64,000 nucleotides of DNA from the NCBI GenBank assembly GCA_018398585.1, contig JAGTTD010000014.1:22505387-22569386 (forward strand), read 5' to 3'. Positions 25,901 through 35,595 of the stretch are shown one piece after another. Origin of the DNA: Simmondsia chinensis. Its lineage: Eukaryota > Streptophyta > Magnoliopsida > Caryophyllales > Simmondsiaceae. Each line of letters begins with the position of its first letter. The first letter of the stretch is position 1. The position numbers and the translations under genes are program-made. The notes below the pieces were generated by a model, which was not told the origin of the DNA, did no database searches, and worked only from the letters and a program-made list of their open reading frames with translations.

Positions 25901-28900
25901 TATTTGTACCTAATGGAGCCTTGAACCTTAGCTTGAATCTCATTGAATCTAGAATTTGGCTTTGAGCTAGGCTCATCATCACCTTGAGTTCAAACTAGCT
26001 CAGCAAGTTTCAAGCTCATTTGGGCTCATTTAGATTTGATATCAACTCATTGAGGCTCGGCCATGGTTTATTTAGATATATTTAGACTCATTTTCTGATC
26101 AAATATTATACTCATAATTTAAATCTCGATTCACACTTTTAGGCTTGTGAACCGCTGAACCCGAGCTTCATCTGGTTTAGGCTCAGTTCCCTTAGCTAAA
26201 ACGAGCCAGCTTACTCTGCTCAATCTCGAGATGTGTTGAGATTCTGAGCTAGACTCATTTACACTCCTAGCTTGGCATAATGAGTTTGTGGTGATAGCTA
26301 AGTGGCATGCACTATTTTTGCAGTGGGGATCACCGTCCACATTTATTCTAGTTCCGTACGTGCTATGCTACCTAGGCTTTGGTATAAGAGTCAAACACAA
26401 GTTTGTGACTATGTGCCTAGAGGTCGGACCTCGGTAGTTTCTCGGACCTGGGTAGTTTCTATGATTGTACTATGATCTTGGTCTTATATGAAGAGTCCAA
26501 GTGTCAACATCCAAATATTCTTATCGAACATGCGTACTTTAGGACGAAATGGAGAGTTAAGTAACTCTTAATACGTGCATGGAGGTCTCCCGTGCCATTT
26601 ACAGTGAACATGTATTTTGGTGACACAGGCAACTGAATCAAGCTGAAGGAATAGACAACCTTTTGTATACCCCAGACGCCGACTTTTCTTGTTTGGCGGA
26701 TCTTGCTTTGACATCTCCAGAAGATTACTATATAGAAGGGCAGGGCTCCTTGCTCCAGTAAGAGAATATCTACTATTCAGATCAGTAGCAGTTCACATTT
26801 GCATGGTGATTATCCGGCCGGTATCTGACTGTTTGCTTTTTGGTGTCCAGATGTGTTCTTACTCCTGGGGATCCCTATATGCCCTTAGTAAATGAAGAAA
26901 TCATAGCAAGGGTGTCAAAACAGGTGACTGGCATAAGAAATGCTTTATTGATATTTCTGTTACTTGATTACCTTGGTGAAAAGGTGCTATTTTGCGTATA
27001 TGATATTATGGGTTCCCACACTCAAGGGTGCTTGGATACTGTCAGTCATACAACAACAAAAACAACCACCTAGTGCCTCACGGGCTCCCGCTAATGTAGG
27101 GTCTACGGGTGTGAGATGTACACAGCCTTGGCCTTTCAAGGTGCTACTCTAAAGTGAGGTTGTCAGTCATGGAATCAAATAATGATCCTTGTTGACATTA
27201 ACGCCATTACGTAATGTTAGAGTGTTAAGTAACATATTTGGGCTACTCGTTGTGTGATCGGCTGTTATGTATGAATGTTTTTATAATGGCTTCCACAATG
27301 CAGATATCTTGTACTTTATTTATGGAGATGTTTATCTTTATATTTATGTGTTAAAAAGTATAAGAAAAGTATTGATCATATGACTATTCATTCAAATATT
27401 TGCAAACCAAATGCTCTAAAGCCACTTAAGTTCACCGATGTGATTGCTGAGCCCTATATGTGCGCTCCATAACACCCTGACTTCCAAGACATAACGAGCA
27501 ATTTAATTCCATGCTATCTATGTTGAATGAACTCCCCCCTCCCCCAAGGTTTTACCATACTAAAAAAAAAAAAAATGTCGAATGAACTCCTAATTCAGCT
27601 GCTTATGGCGTTAAATTTTCTCTGCTTTCCTATTGGAATACTGATCAGGTTTTGTGAGGATTCATTAACCAAATAGTGCTGATTCCGTTGACTAAGGGTG
27701 GTATTGTTTCTTCTTTTTTTTTTTTAATTAAAAGAAATAGAAAATCTAACATGACTCATGGGAATTTTCTATTAATGATTCGATACTTTTATTTTTGTCT
27801 GAAGAAGAAGTGGCCTGGAATATAATTATTTTGCCAAGAAAGAGCTTTCGAAATAATACAACAATCCCAGTGTCTTAAGGGCTCTCGCATATACAAGGTC
27901 ACGTGCGGGGGCCCGCGCTCGCGCGCGCGGGTTGGGGGGGGGGGGGTTGTTTGCACATCCTTATTCCTTCAAGGTGCTATCCTAAGGGGGTTGTGTTCGA
28001 GGACCCCCAACCTGAGAAAAAGAGCTTCCGAAATGCAATCTAAAAGATGAATTGGCTAGTATCACTAATTCAGATTTGCTGAGATCTGCAATTGGTTGCT
28101 GCTTTAGGCTCAGTATTACAATGTTATATCATTCTTATGGTTTACTGCTTACTGGTCTTGTTATAGCCCATTTCAAACCAGCTTGGGCTAGACTTAGCAA
28201 TTCTGAACCCGATCCAATGTGTTTACCTGAACCCGACCTGAGAAACTGAGTTTTGGGCCAGGTTTCTGGAGATTCAAAACTGATATTACCGAACCTGAAG
28301 TGGCACGACCTAACCTAACCTGACAGTCCGAGCTTTTTGGTCTCGTATAGCCTGGGGCACTGCTGGCCCGATTTTAATGCATTTCTTTTTCTTTGACATC
28401 AACGTGGCTTATGACTTTCATATTGTATGCGATTGATTGCTCTTTATAGAAAAGTGGGGTGGGCGAATCCAATTGTGTTATCGTTACAAACATAAGTGTC
28501 ATTGACATTTCAGATGTTATATTCTTAACCCCAAAAGTTGTGATTAATGTTTGATTCATCTGTGTTAGGTTTCGGCTTTGTTCCCATCTGCCCAAGGTTT
28601 GGATGTTCTCTGGTCATCAGTTGTGAAAATCGGCCAGTCTTTATATCGAGAAGCTCCAGGCAAAGATCCGTTTAGGCCAGATCAAAAGACGCCCATAAAA
28701 AACTTCTTCCTTGCTGGCTCATACACTAAACAGGTAAAAAAATATAGTGGTGATGGTTTATATACTCGGATTGGTTCTTAAGCTGTGATTTGTAAATGTT
28801 CCACACCTTAAGAAATTCATATATGCGTCTGATAACACATCCAATGTCAGAGTTGTCATATTTATAAAAAATGCTAAATCTAATAAAATATTGGATAAGA

Positions 28901-31303
28901 TAAGATAAAAATAATAACTTAAGTGGGAAATTGCTTCCCTAAAAATAAGTATTTAATAATGAAATCGATATTTCACGATCAAGAGTGTAGTACTCTTCGT
29001 AGTACTAAGTCGAATAGAAAATAATTTATGTAGAAATAAGAATTTAACTCTTAAGACAAACACTATATTTTATCCTAATTCTAACAAATTTCCTAACAAG
29101 ACCTTATAAGATGTAATTTAAATGAACACATCTTCTAAAATCAATAAATCTCATCCTGCATGCTGCATCACTTCCTCTAGTGTTCAAAAAACTCGACTCG
29201 CATTTTGAACAATTGCAGAAAAAGGAAATTGTAGCAAATATTTGTCATTGTGCGGGGTTCTTTTTGATATAATGCAAAGTTTTTGCCTTTGGGGATGTAG
29301 ACTTGACAAACTTTTCAGGTATAATGAAATCAGTTTCGTAGAATTTGTAGCACATGCATGATTCTCGCTTGTAGGTTGTTGAGCTCGTTGGAATTCAATA
29401 GTCACACTCTTCTTTTTGGGCTTCGTCTTCCTCCTCTTCCTCTTCTTGTTGTACTTCCTCTCCCTCTTACTTTTTGGATTATTGTGGTTGAGAAGAAAAT
29501 TAGTATTTTAGATCTCGATTGTAAGGCAGCTCATACGTGGGTACAAGGGAATAAGTTGGGGCAGTTACATCATGATAAGCCCTAAGATACCCTCCGGGTT
29601 TGTCTAATGGAAGTATATACAACTTACCCTTAAGTCTAAAAACATAATAGATATCGGGTATAAGATAAATCTTGAACAAAATCTGATGCCAAGCGAATCC
29701 CCATAGATAAGGATGAAAAGCGTTAATCTTTATTATATGGCCCATGCTTATTTGACTTGAGCCAATCCAACTCTGAAGTTAAAAAGTAATCGGTCGTGAG
29801 TAAGGTATTTGAGACGGTGACATATGGCATGGATGGAATGGCACTTTTTTGGTGGGTTTTTTTTTTTTTTTTTTTTGGGCGATGGCTTGGATCTGTGTAT
29901 GATTCAACTTTTTTGTTTGGTGACGGCTAGGTTTTGGTAGGAGTTTATGATAAAAGATAGGTGCACACTACATTGTGGTAATGGTGGGGAAGAGATACTA
30001 CTCAAATGTAATATTGGCATATAATCAGTGGCACTCGGGTACAGTGGCTCTGCAGCAATGATCTAGAACCTAGGGGTCTGACACCAAATTGATGTAGCAC
30101 AACTTGCTATCCAAAAACAAAACTCTATAATTTTTCAAATATAAAATTAATGTATTACTGAGTTATATTATAGAAAAAGCTTATCCCTGAGATAATATTA
30201 GATATAAGATAAAATACTAACTAAAATAGGACTCTACTACTGTATAAACAAGTAGTTAACCAGGAAACAAACTATACTAAATCAAATAGAAAATAACTTC
30301 CCTGTAAATAAGAATTTAACTCTAAAACAAACTATATGCTACATCCTAATCCTAACAAATTTCCTAGCAGAACATGTAATTCACAAATCTTCTAAATCAA
30401 TGAACCCCATCTTGTGTTTTGTATCAATAAGTCCTAATAAATTAGTAGGATGAAACCTCGGTTGGGTCTATGTGTGGAATTCAATTTACTATATGACACG
30501 ATTGTTGCTCCTAGTTTCACCTGAAAATATAAGGCACGCAGAAGGAAAGAAAGAGCAATAAGAGAATTTCTCATATAGTTTAACTTCACTTCCTGGTTGG
30601 AAAGTGATTTATGAACCATTGAAGACTCTGGTTCTTTTGTCTTTGACGTTATCTACTATCAAGGATTAGGCTCTTGGATGAGAGTTTATAGGTTTTAAAT
30701 TTCCTTTCACTTAATTCTGCTTACTTACCCTAAAACAAGCAATCCATATTGATGAATAGTTCATTCTTCATGAGCTTTTTGTAGGTAAGTTCATTTACGT
30801 CTTCTGCTCTATTTGGTTGGTGTGAACATTTTTTTTTTTTTTATCTCTTGTTAAGGAAAATAATTTTATTAAAAAAAGTAGCTTGTGGCTCCGTCTGAGA
30901 TTGAGGTGAGATTCAAACTTGCGATGCAAAATCGAAAAACTTCTCGCTTTGATGAAGGAAAATGCCTTCTCACATTCTCAAAAGGAAGTTGACTTGATCT
31001 CCATCGAAGAACTTTCCATCATTGACTCATTGTTACCACTCATTTATGTAAAAACATGATACAAATAGAATTGAGGAAGACTTCTTCCAAACCAAAAAAT
31101 GCCTTAATGATTTGCTTCCGGGTCTGAAACTGTATGTCATGTTGCAGGACTACATAGACAGTATGGAAGGGGCAACATTGTCAGGAAGGCAAGCTTCGGC
31201 ATACGTATGTGAAGCGGGAGAAGAGCTCTTCAACATAAGGAAGAAACTTGAATCATTACAATCTCAAACAACTACATCCTCTTCTGAGTTGAGCATTGTG
31301 TAA
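4068..31303 (+). CDS. ZDS: zeta-carotene desaturase, 3' part of the gene (11 exons; 5' exons outside window)
   Basis: Plastid flavoenzyme of carotenoid synthesis that desaturates 9,9'-di-cis-zeta-carotene via neurosporene to a lycopene isomer, passing electrons to plastoquinone (family knowledge). Exons by eye: 4068-4140, 4398-4471, 5557-5661, 5850-6094, 6201-6288, 25571-25613, 25707-25863, 26629-26757, 26851-26923, 28569-28733, 31148-31303 (TAA). They total 1308 nt, 435 residues, all GT-AG and phase-consistent. Recognised stretches include [86 protein letters not shown] and the C-terminal [20 protein letters not shown] followed by SGRQAS, typical of plant ZDS. About 140 N-terminal residues are missing: transit peptide and the GxGxxG FAD motif. 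No preceding exon was found in 1-4067. A possible AATAAA polyadenylation signal lies at 31686. Nothing suggests a pseudogene in the part seen. Confidence 0.96.
4545..4766 (+). repeat. two-copy tandem duplication in a ZDS intron
   Basis: Two direct copies of about 114 bp (from about 4545 and 4659) share GATGAAGTGAATCTTCCAAA and the flanking CATATTCTT and TATGATCT segments, with roughly 10 percent divergence. Each copy starts with a pyrimidine-rich TTCATCTCAG / TTCGTCTCAG that looks like a splice acceptor, but neither is followed by ZDS coding sequence. Confidence 0.8.
6289..7216. other. intron sequence, no gene
   Basis: The segment around 6700-7020 has weak word similarity to 23530-23760 (shared CACACAAACCACAC-like and AAATGCAA-like words), perhaps an old shared repeat. 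Nothing else was recognised. Confidence 0.4.
7217..7721 (+). repeat. 5' LTR of the gypsy element
   Basis: Aligns by eye with 20375-20923 over its length, sharing for example CCAAATGCATGAACAGTAG and TATAATTCTAATAGGTTTAT. It lacks a roughly 35-bp segment present in the 3' copy. The start is uncertain by a few bases because the expected TG terminus is mutated. Confidence 0.8.
7756..11430 (+). pseudogene. gypsy gag-pol remnant up to the integrase break
   Basis: Gag starts at ATG 7756 and includes [15 protein letters not shown] (about 8078). The zinc knuckle [14 protein letters not shown] (CX2CX4HX4C) lies at 8729-8770. In the protease the usual DSG triad reads SSR in [12 protein letters not shown] (about 9016), so the catalytic Asp is lost; [15 protein letters not shown] sequence follows at about 9220. 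The reverse transcriptase catalytic box is YFDD at 10030-10041. RNase H spans about 10400-10800. The integrase zinc-binding region ([18 protein letters not shown]) is at 11060-11140 and the first core Asp region follows at about 11215-11420. Many stops and frameshifts make it a pseudogene. Confidence 0.85.
11436..12912 (-). repeat. 3' LTR (minus orientation) of the Sirevirus-like element
   Basis: 1477 bp. Minus-strand ends are TGTTTGCCC and GGACCTTCA. It differs from its partner mainly by three tandem units of about 42 bp starting GGCTCA (11690-11815), where the other LTR has one unit. It also holds three copies of CTGTGTGTCGACA (12165-12242). A minus-strand polypurine tract (AAAAAGGGAAAGAT) adjoins it at 12913-12926. 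Confidence 0.9.
13440..16520 (-). pseudogene. Sirevirus-like pol: protease, integrase, reverse transcriptase, RNase H
   Basis: Protease motif [13 protein letters not shown] lies at about 16450-16490, with Asn where Ser/Thr is usual in the catalytic triplet. The integrase zinc region ([21 protein letters not shown]) is at 15960-16120 and the core begins HIDLFGP. The third catalytic residue is Lys instead of Glu in [11 protein letters not shown] at about 15600. The 558-residue frame 15611-13935 holds reverse transcriptase ([41 protein letters not shown] near 14345-14370). RNase H follows with [19 protein letters not shown] (about 13840-13890) and ends near 13440. Five stops or frameshifts separate the parts. 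No env-like frame is visible in 12927-13439. Confidence 0.88.
16531..18251 (-). pseudogene. Sirevirus-like gag with zinc knuckle and coiled coil, one frameshift
   Basis: The first open frame (18251-17250, 333 residues) starts with ATG 44 bases after the primer-binding site. It has the copia gag core ([27 protein letters not shown]) and the zinc knuckle [14 protein letters not shown] at about 17380-17420. A one-base frameshift right after the knuckle (about 17375) moves the frame into 17382-16531 (283 residues). This second part is acidic and Lys/Glu-rich, with heptad-like [18 protein letters not shown] repeats (coiled coil). A second knuckle-like [14 protein letters not shown] motif lies near 16660-16700. 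The polyprotein probably ran through once; the break is a simple indel. Confidence 0.8.
18296..18307 (-). promoter_or_regulatory. primer-binding site, initiator-Met tRNA type
   Basis: Minus-strand TGGTATCAGAGC is a perfect match to the usual plant copia primer site, two bases inside the LTR. Confidence 0.9.
18310..19747 (-). repeat. 5' LTR (minus orientation) of the Sirevirus-like element
   Basis: 1438 bp. Minus-strand ends are TGTTGGCCC and GGACCTTCA, next to the primer-binding site. A TATAAATA box lies on the minus strand at 18850-18857. It carries a private 34-bp SINE-derived insertion (18968-19001) absent from the other LTR. Confidence 0.9.
18968..19001 (+). mobile_element. 34-bp SINE 3'-end stub with 15-bp target duplication
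   Basis: The insert reads TAGCAGGCACTGGGTTTGTT followed by further TTG units, the same as the 3' end of the (TTG)n-tailed SINEs at 24744, 27050 and 50437. It is flanked by perfect 15-bp direct repeats TGTGTCGACATACAG (18953-18967 and 19002-19016). The paired LTR shows the empty site. It is therefore a severely 5'-truncated retroposition that postdates the copia element. Confidence 0.8.
19748..20374 (+). pseudogene. gypsy integrase C-terminal remnant beyond the nested element
   Basis: Continues the integrase core in frame with the sequence ending at 11435: after TSD CCACT it reads LWRSLWK, then [19 protein letters not shown] with the catalytic Glu, and [17 protein letters not shown] in the C-terminal domain. 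In-frame stops are present. It ends just before the polypurine tract and 3' LTR. Confidence 0.85.
20375..20923 (+). repeat. 3' LTR of the gypsy element
   Basis: Starts TGATGCAATTGA directly after the purine-rich tract GCGGGAGAGGA and ends GGTGATTCACA. It carries a TATATAAAG motif near 20732, a likely promoter TATA box. It is longer (549 bp) than the 5' copy. Confidence 0.8.
20924..21127. other. intron spacer between gypsy and deleted copia
   Basis: About 200 bp with no recognisable feature. It ends GCCGC immediately before the next LTR. Confidence 0.5.
21128..21479 (+). repeat. 5' LTR of deleted copia element
   Basis: TGTTAAGTGTGGAGACTG at the start and GTCCTAACA at the end, followed by the primer-binding site. 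It aligns with 22744-23114 over its whole length. Confidence 0.88.
21482..21493 (+). promoter_or_regulatory. primer-binding site, initiator-Met tRNA type
   Basis: Perfect TGGTATCAGAGC two bases after the 5' LTR. Confidence 0.9.
21995..22522 (+). pseudogene. copia protease / GAG-pre-integrase remnant
   Basis: The protease motif [20 protein letters not shown] is at about 22115-22175, with the catalytic DSG intact. It is followed after a frame break by [20 protein letters not shown] (about 22265-22325) and KGELLIARG, the usual region between protease and integrase. It then ends in non-homologous sequence. This fragment can only have moved by using enzymes from other elements. Confidence 0.75.
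22744..23114 (+). repeat. 3' LTR of deleted copia element with long C tract
   Basis: Same termini as the 5' copy. A run of about 30 C at 22961-22991 replaces the CTCCCTTTCCG segment of the partner and accounts for most of the length difference. Such homopolymers may also be an assembly weak spot. Confidence 0.88.
23115..23853. other. intron sequence, no gene
   Basis: Contains a short CT-rich microsatellite near 23503-23522 and weak similarity (23530-23760) to 6790-7020. No open frame of interest. Ends in TAA, the target site of the next element. Confidence 0.4.
24311..24983. mobile_element. inverted-repeat MITE (family R2) nested in the Harbinger-like element
   Basis: The left arm (AATTATCACTTAAGTACCCT, CCATTTATCACC) is repeated in inverse orientation at 24935-24983. 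Arms are about 45 bp or longer with scattered mismatches. A related arm, without its partner, occurs at about 56880-57070. The boundaries and target duplication are uncertain. Confidence 0.55.
24744..24878 (+). mobile_element. SINE, (TTG)n-tailed family (Au-SINE-like)
   Basis: About 135 bp starting TTGGGGGTCCTTGGAAACAG, with GGCTGCGTACATCTACCCCC in the middle and GGCACTGGG plus TTG repeats at the 3' end. From memory this matches the widespread plant Au-type SINE layout (5' GGTCTTTCGGAAACAGCC-like start, TTGTTG tail). No clear target duplication was found. It lies inside the R2 MITE, so it is the innermost layer of a triple nest. Confidence 0.75.
27050..27160 (-). mobile_element. SINE, (TTG)n-tailed family, with 10-bp target duplication
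   Basis: In a ZDS intron. The plus strand shows ACAACAACAAAAACAACC, CTAGTGCCTC and GTAGGGTCTACGGGTGTGAG, then GATGTACACAGCCTTGG. The duplication TGTCAGTCAT flanks it at 27040-27049 and 27161-27170. It is 5'-shortened relative to the 50437 copy. Confidence 0.8.
27855..28018 (-). mobile_element. SINE, (TTG)n-tailed family, with 16-bp target duplication and GC-rich expansion
   Basis: The plus strand has ACAACAATCCCAGTG at the tail side and GGACCCCCAACCTGAG at the 5' side. Flanks AAAGAGCTTTCGAAAT (27839-27854) and AAAGAGCTTCCGAAAT (28019-28034) match at 15 of 16 bases. A CGCGCGCG stretch and a G13 run at 27908-27946 replace part of the usual body. Confidence 0.78.
28850..30426 (-). mobile_element. 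degenerate LTR element in the last ZDS intron (candidate)
   Basis: Direct repeats of about 300 bp (about 28850-29169 and 30093-30426) share AATAAGAATTTAACTCT, CTAACAAATTTCCTA and CTTCTAAA-TCAAT words. Next to the right copy, minus-strand TGGTGTCAGACC resembles a primer-binding site, which suggests minus-strand LTRs. The roughly 0.9-kb interior has no recognisable retroviral-type domain. LTR boundaries are approximate. Confidence 0.45.
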
Positions 31304-31996
31304 CAGCAGCTACACGGATGCCATTTCAGGTTAGCTTCTCTTCTGTTGTCTCACACTCCTTACTAACAATGTGGATTTCTGTGTGTAAAAACTGTCATTT
31401 TACAAGGAATAAGAATTGGGCATGTAAACCTCCCCCTTTTGTTGCATGACTGGACCACACAATCTTGGGTCATGATGATTGGTGTTACTGCCCTATTGAT
31501 CTTCGTGCTATTCTTATTGATGATGCATCATATTACACTTTCTTTAAGAAGTGCCATCGAATGTTCTTTACGTGTAAATTTCCCTCCCTTGGAATTGAGT
31601 AAGACAGCAGTGCACTTAAATTGGATGTTTGTTTTGAAGCAGGATCTAGGAACTTTAACGATATGGATTCTTATTTGCAACAAAAAATAAAAAATACTAA
31701 TTGTGTATATAATATAGTGAGTCAATTTAATAAATGAAACATTTGAACATGTACGCATAGGGGTTATGGAGGTGTTATTATGTGGGAGAGAGCAGGGAGC
31801 ATGAAAATAAAAAAAATAGGGTTAGGTAGTAGGGGTAGGAAGCAAAACTTATGGAAACAAATTAAAGGAGGTGATATGCTTATTGAGAATTGAAGCCGAA
31901 ACATAAGGGAGGGTAAGAATCCTAACCATCAGATCAGTAAGTCAATCATGCTATAGGTTACATGCTATTATGTATATGGAGCATTTATATATTGCA
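31304..31996. other. ZDS 3' UTR and downstream flank
   Basis: Follows the ZDS stop. Possible polyadenylation signals are AATAAG near 31411 and AATAAA at 31686. No other gene. TATATTGCA at the end is the left flank of the next element. Confidence 0.4.
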
Positions 31997-32148
31997 GGGT
32001 AAATTATAGAAAATTACCTGTCTTTTGCCTCGAAAATAAAAAACCCCCTCACAAATAAAATAAAACACTTAACCCCTCACTTTCTAGAATTTATCACTTT
32101 ACCCCAAGTCAATTTTTTTATGAATTTGTTAAATGGGTCGATTGTCCC

Positions 32149-35100
32149 ATGAAGAAGAAAGTTCAGTTGTTTCTAGTAGAGGTGGAGGAGGATGAAGGGG
32201 AAGTTGCCGAAGAGGAGGTGGAGACCGAGAGTCTCACCGAAGGAGTGCACGAAGCTCAGATGTTGATTCATGCTTTGGAGTGTCTTACAAATTGTCATAT
32301 GATGCGAGTGAGGGGCTACTATGGAAAGAGGGTCATTAGTATATTGATTGATAGCGGCAGCACACAACCTTCTTGACTTGTCTACTGCAAGGCAAATTGG
32401 TTATTGATGATTCCATCAAGCTCTCTATGATGGTGGCCTATGGGAAACAATTAGTGAGTGAAATTATGGTGCCGCCAATTTAACTGGAAGGTTCACGAGG
32501 CTGAGTTTTGTTTGGATTTCCATGTCATACCTCTTTCCGGGTGTCATATGGTGCTTGTAGTACAATGGTTGAGCACACTTGGTGAAGTCCAATGGGACTT
32601 TAAGGAATTGATTAGAGTTCTCTTTGCATGGGCATCACTACAAGTTACGAGGTTTGTAGCAACGAGGCTTGAAAACGATATTGGAAAGCTCTATGCCACA
32701 GCTTATAGGGCCCCCGAACATGATGTACCTCCTGCAAACAGACCCAGGTGACGCTGCCAGTGACCTACCGCTGCTGTTCTGCATTTCGGTCGCTGCAGAA
32801 CCGAGCAGCAGCAGCAGAGCTTGATCTTGCCTCGGTATTCGAAGATTTTGGGGATGTGTTTGAGGAGAATACTTCACTACCTCCTACGAGACCTGGATTT
32901 GATCATAGCATTCCCTTGAAAGAGGAAAGTAACCCAGTGAACTTGGGACCTTACCGATATCCAATATTCCAAAAGGGTATCAATGAGAAATTGATCAGTG
33001 AGAAGTTAGAGGCTGGGGTTATCCAGAATAGCTCATCTCGTTTTGCCTCTCCCGTGGTTTTAGTTCGAAAATAGGATGGGTCTTGGAGAATGTGTGTTGA
33101 TTATCATCGAGCTCTGAATAAGATGACCATCAAGGACAAGCACCCGATACCAATAGTAGAAGAGTTAGTTGACAAGCTTCATGGGTCTAAATTTAAAAAA
33201 AAAAAAAAAAAAAAATAGACCTCAAATCTAGATATTGGCAAATTCGTATGGCTTCACAAGACATTCATAAGACGGCATTCTGCACACATTCCAGGCACTT
33301 TGAATTCACCGTGATGCCCTTGGACTTACTAACGCGTCTTCACCTTTCAAGGGCTTATGAATGAAAGTTTTTGACCATACCTACGCAAGTTTGTCCTTGT
33401 ATTCTTCGACGATATCTTCATTTATAGCGCTTCTTGGGATGATCATCTCACCCACATTCGACTTGTCCTACAAATCCTACGAGACAACCAATTGTTTGCT
33501 AGAAGTTCCAAGTGTTCCTTTGCTGTGTTAAGGATCGAGTATCTTGGTCATTTCGTGTCAGGGCATGGTGTGTCAGCGCGACTTACATTAGTTTCGTGGT
33601 TTCCTCGGACTATCAGGTTACTATCGCCAGTTCATAGCTCAATATGGGGTCATTGTTCATCCTCTTACCGCCTTACTTCAGAAGAATGCTTTTGAGTGGA
33701 ATCTCGAGGGAAGCCCTTACAACCGCATCTGTGTTAGCCCTTTCGACTTTTTCCAAGGAGTTTATCATTGAGATTAACGCTTCCGGGATGGGTATAGGTG
33801 CGATCTTGATGCAAGAGGGATGCCCTCTCGCTTATATCAGTCGTGCTTTCATCCCCAAGCATTAGGCCATGTCTATTTATGAGAGGGAATTGCTAGCCGT
33901 TGTCTTTGTTGTGGACAAATGGCAACAGTACCTCACAGGGTGACATTCGCACCGACTAGTAGAGCCTTAAATCCGTTTTGGAGCAAAAATTATCGACCCC
34001 TTTTCAACACTTTTGGCTTGCTCACCTGATTGGGTTCGATTATGACATCATGTACAAGAAGGGGACCGAGAACCAAGCGGCTGATGCCCTATCTCGCCTT
34101 TCAGGGACCGAGGTACTATGCCTGGCGATATCCGCCATCTCCACTGATTTCTATACCGAGCTTTAGCGTTCTTGGGTACATGATCCGATTCTTGCTCAGA
34201 TCATTCAGGAAAAAGAGGCCGATCCCTTCTCTCACTTGAAGTATTCATATCAGAATCAGCACTTGCGGCGCAAGCGCCGGTTAGTGGTTGGTTCATCATC
34301 CGACTTACGCCGCACCATTAGGACGTGGCTTCACGATTTGGCCTTTGGGGGGCATTCTGGTGTAGAGGCAACATATCAGCGAGTTCGTGCATTATTTTAC
34401 TGGAAAGGGATGAAGAGTGACATTCGTGGATACATTTGATAGCGCACAGTTTGTGAGAAAAATAATTATGAGACAGTGGGTCAACCGGGGTTACTTCAAC
34501 CTTTGCTTGTCCTAGCTACTGTGTGGAGCAGCACATTACTTGATTTTATTGAGGGACTTCCCACTTCATTAGGCTTCACTGTCATTTTGGTGGTGGTTGA
34601 CCACCTTAGCAAGTACGGCCACTTCCTTCCTCTTCGCCGTCCGTATAGTGCTGCGACAGTTGCTCAGCTATTCCTAGATCAGATTTATCGTTTACACGGC
34701 CTCTTCGATACCATTATTAGTGACCGAGACTTGATCTTTATTAGCACACTGTGGCAAGAGTTGTTTAGCGGCCTTGGGATGCAGCTTAATGTCATCTTCT
34801 TACCATCTGCAGTCAGATAGATAGACTGAGGTCCTCAACTGATGTCTCGAGACTTATCTGTGGTGCATGGTAGGCGAAACTCCTCATGACTAGAGTAAGT
34901 GGTTACCGTTGGCCGAGTATTGGTACAACACCTCATTGCACATTGCAGCTCACACCAGTTCCTATGATATCATGCATGGACAACCTCCTCCCATCCATTC
35001 TCCCTATTTACCTGGTGAATCTGCCGTCAATGTGGTGGACCGTAGTCTCAGCGCTTGAGAAGGCATGATTGCTCAGGTGAACTTTCACCTTCATCGTGCA

Positions 35101-35530
35101 CAGAATAGAATGAAACAACAGGTGGATCGTCATTGCAGAGACTGTGAGTTTCGGATTGGTGACTATGTGTAGCTCAAACTCTAGCCATACCGCCAGCGCA
35201 GCGTTGAATTCCAACATTTCCATAAATTGTCACCTCGATTCTATGGCCTGTTCAAGATTCTTGATATTATCGAACCAGTGGCCTACAAATTGGACTTTCT
35301 GAGTCACGTACAGATTCACCATACAATGCATGTATCGCTTCTCAAGCGCCGCTTCTCGGTACCTCTGGTCGGAGTCCCTCTCCCCGACACGTGGCCACCT
35401 CAACCACCGCCATTGCAGCCTGACCGCATTCTTGATAATTGGATGGTCAAACGTTGCCGAATAGCTGCAACCCAAGTTCTAGTTCAGTGGGTCAATTGAC
35501 CCCCGGAGGACGCAACATGGGGGTTCTCGT
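32149..35530 (+). pseudogene. gypsy pol remnant with chromodomain-like C-terminus
   Basis: Protease ILIDSGST at about 32345 keeps the catalytic triad. Reverse transcriptase begins near 32870 (LPPTRPGFDHSIPLKEESNP) and its catalytic box reads FFDD at 33402-33413. A run of about 21 A at 33197-33217 disrupts the frame before it. RNase H follows ([20 protein letters not shown] at about 33750). The integrase zinc region is near 34340-34450 and the core has VVDHLSKYGHF and IISDRDLIF (34590-34740). The tail VKRCRIAATQVLVQWVN with PEDATWE after a stop (about 35448-35520) looks like a chromodomain, as in Tekay/Del-type chromoviruses. Many stops are present. Confidence 0.82.
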
Positions 35531-35595
35531 AAGACCTCCAATGCCATTTTCCACACTTTGACCCTTGGGGACAAAGGTCAACTCAGGCGGAGGGT

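Noticed and set aside
25920..26330. GCTCATTTGGGCTCATT-type repeats as a tandem array or protein-coding segment
   Set aside because: Irregular word repetition without constant period or open frame; probably an old degraded repeat in a ZDS intron.
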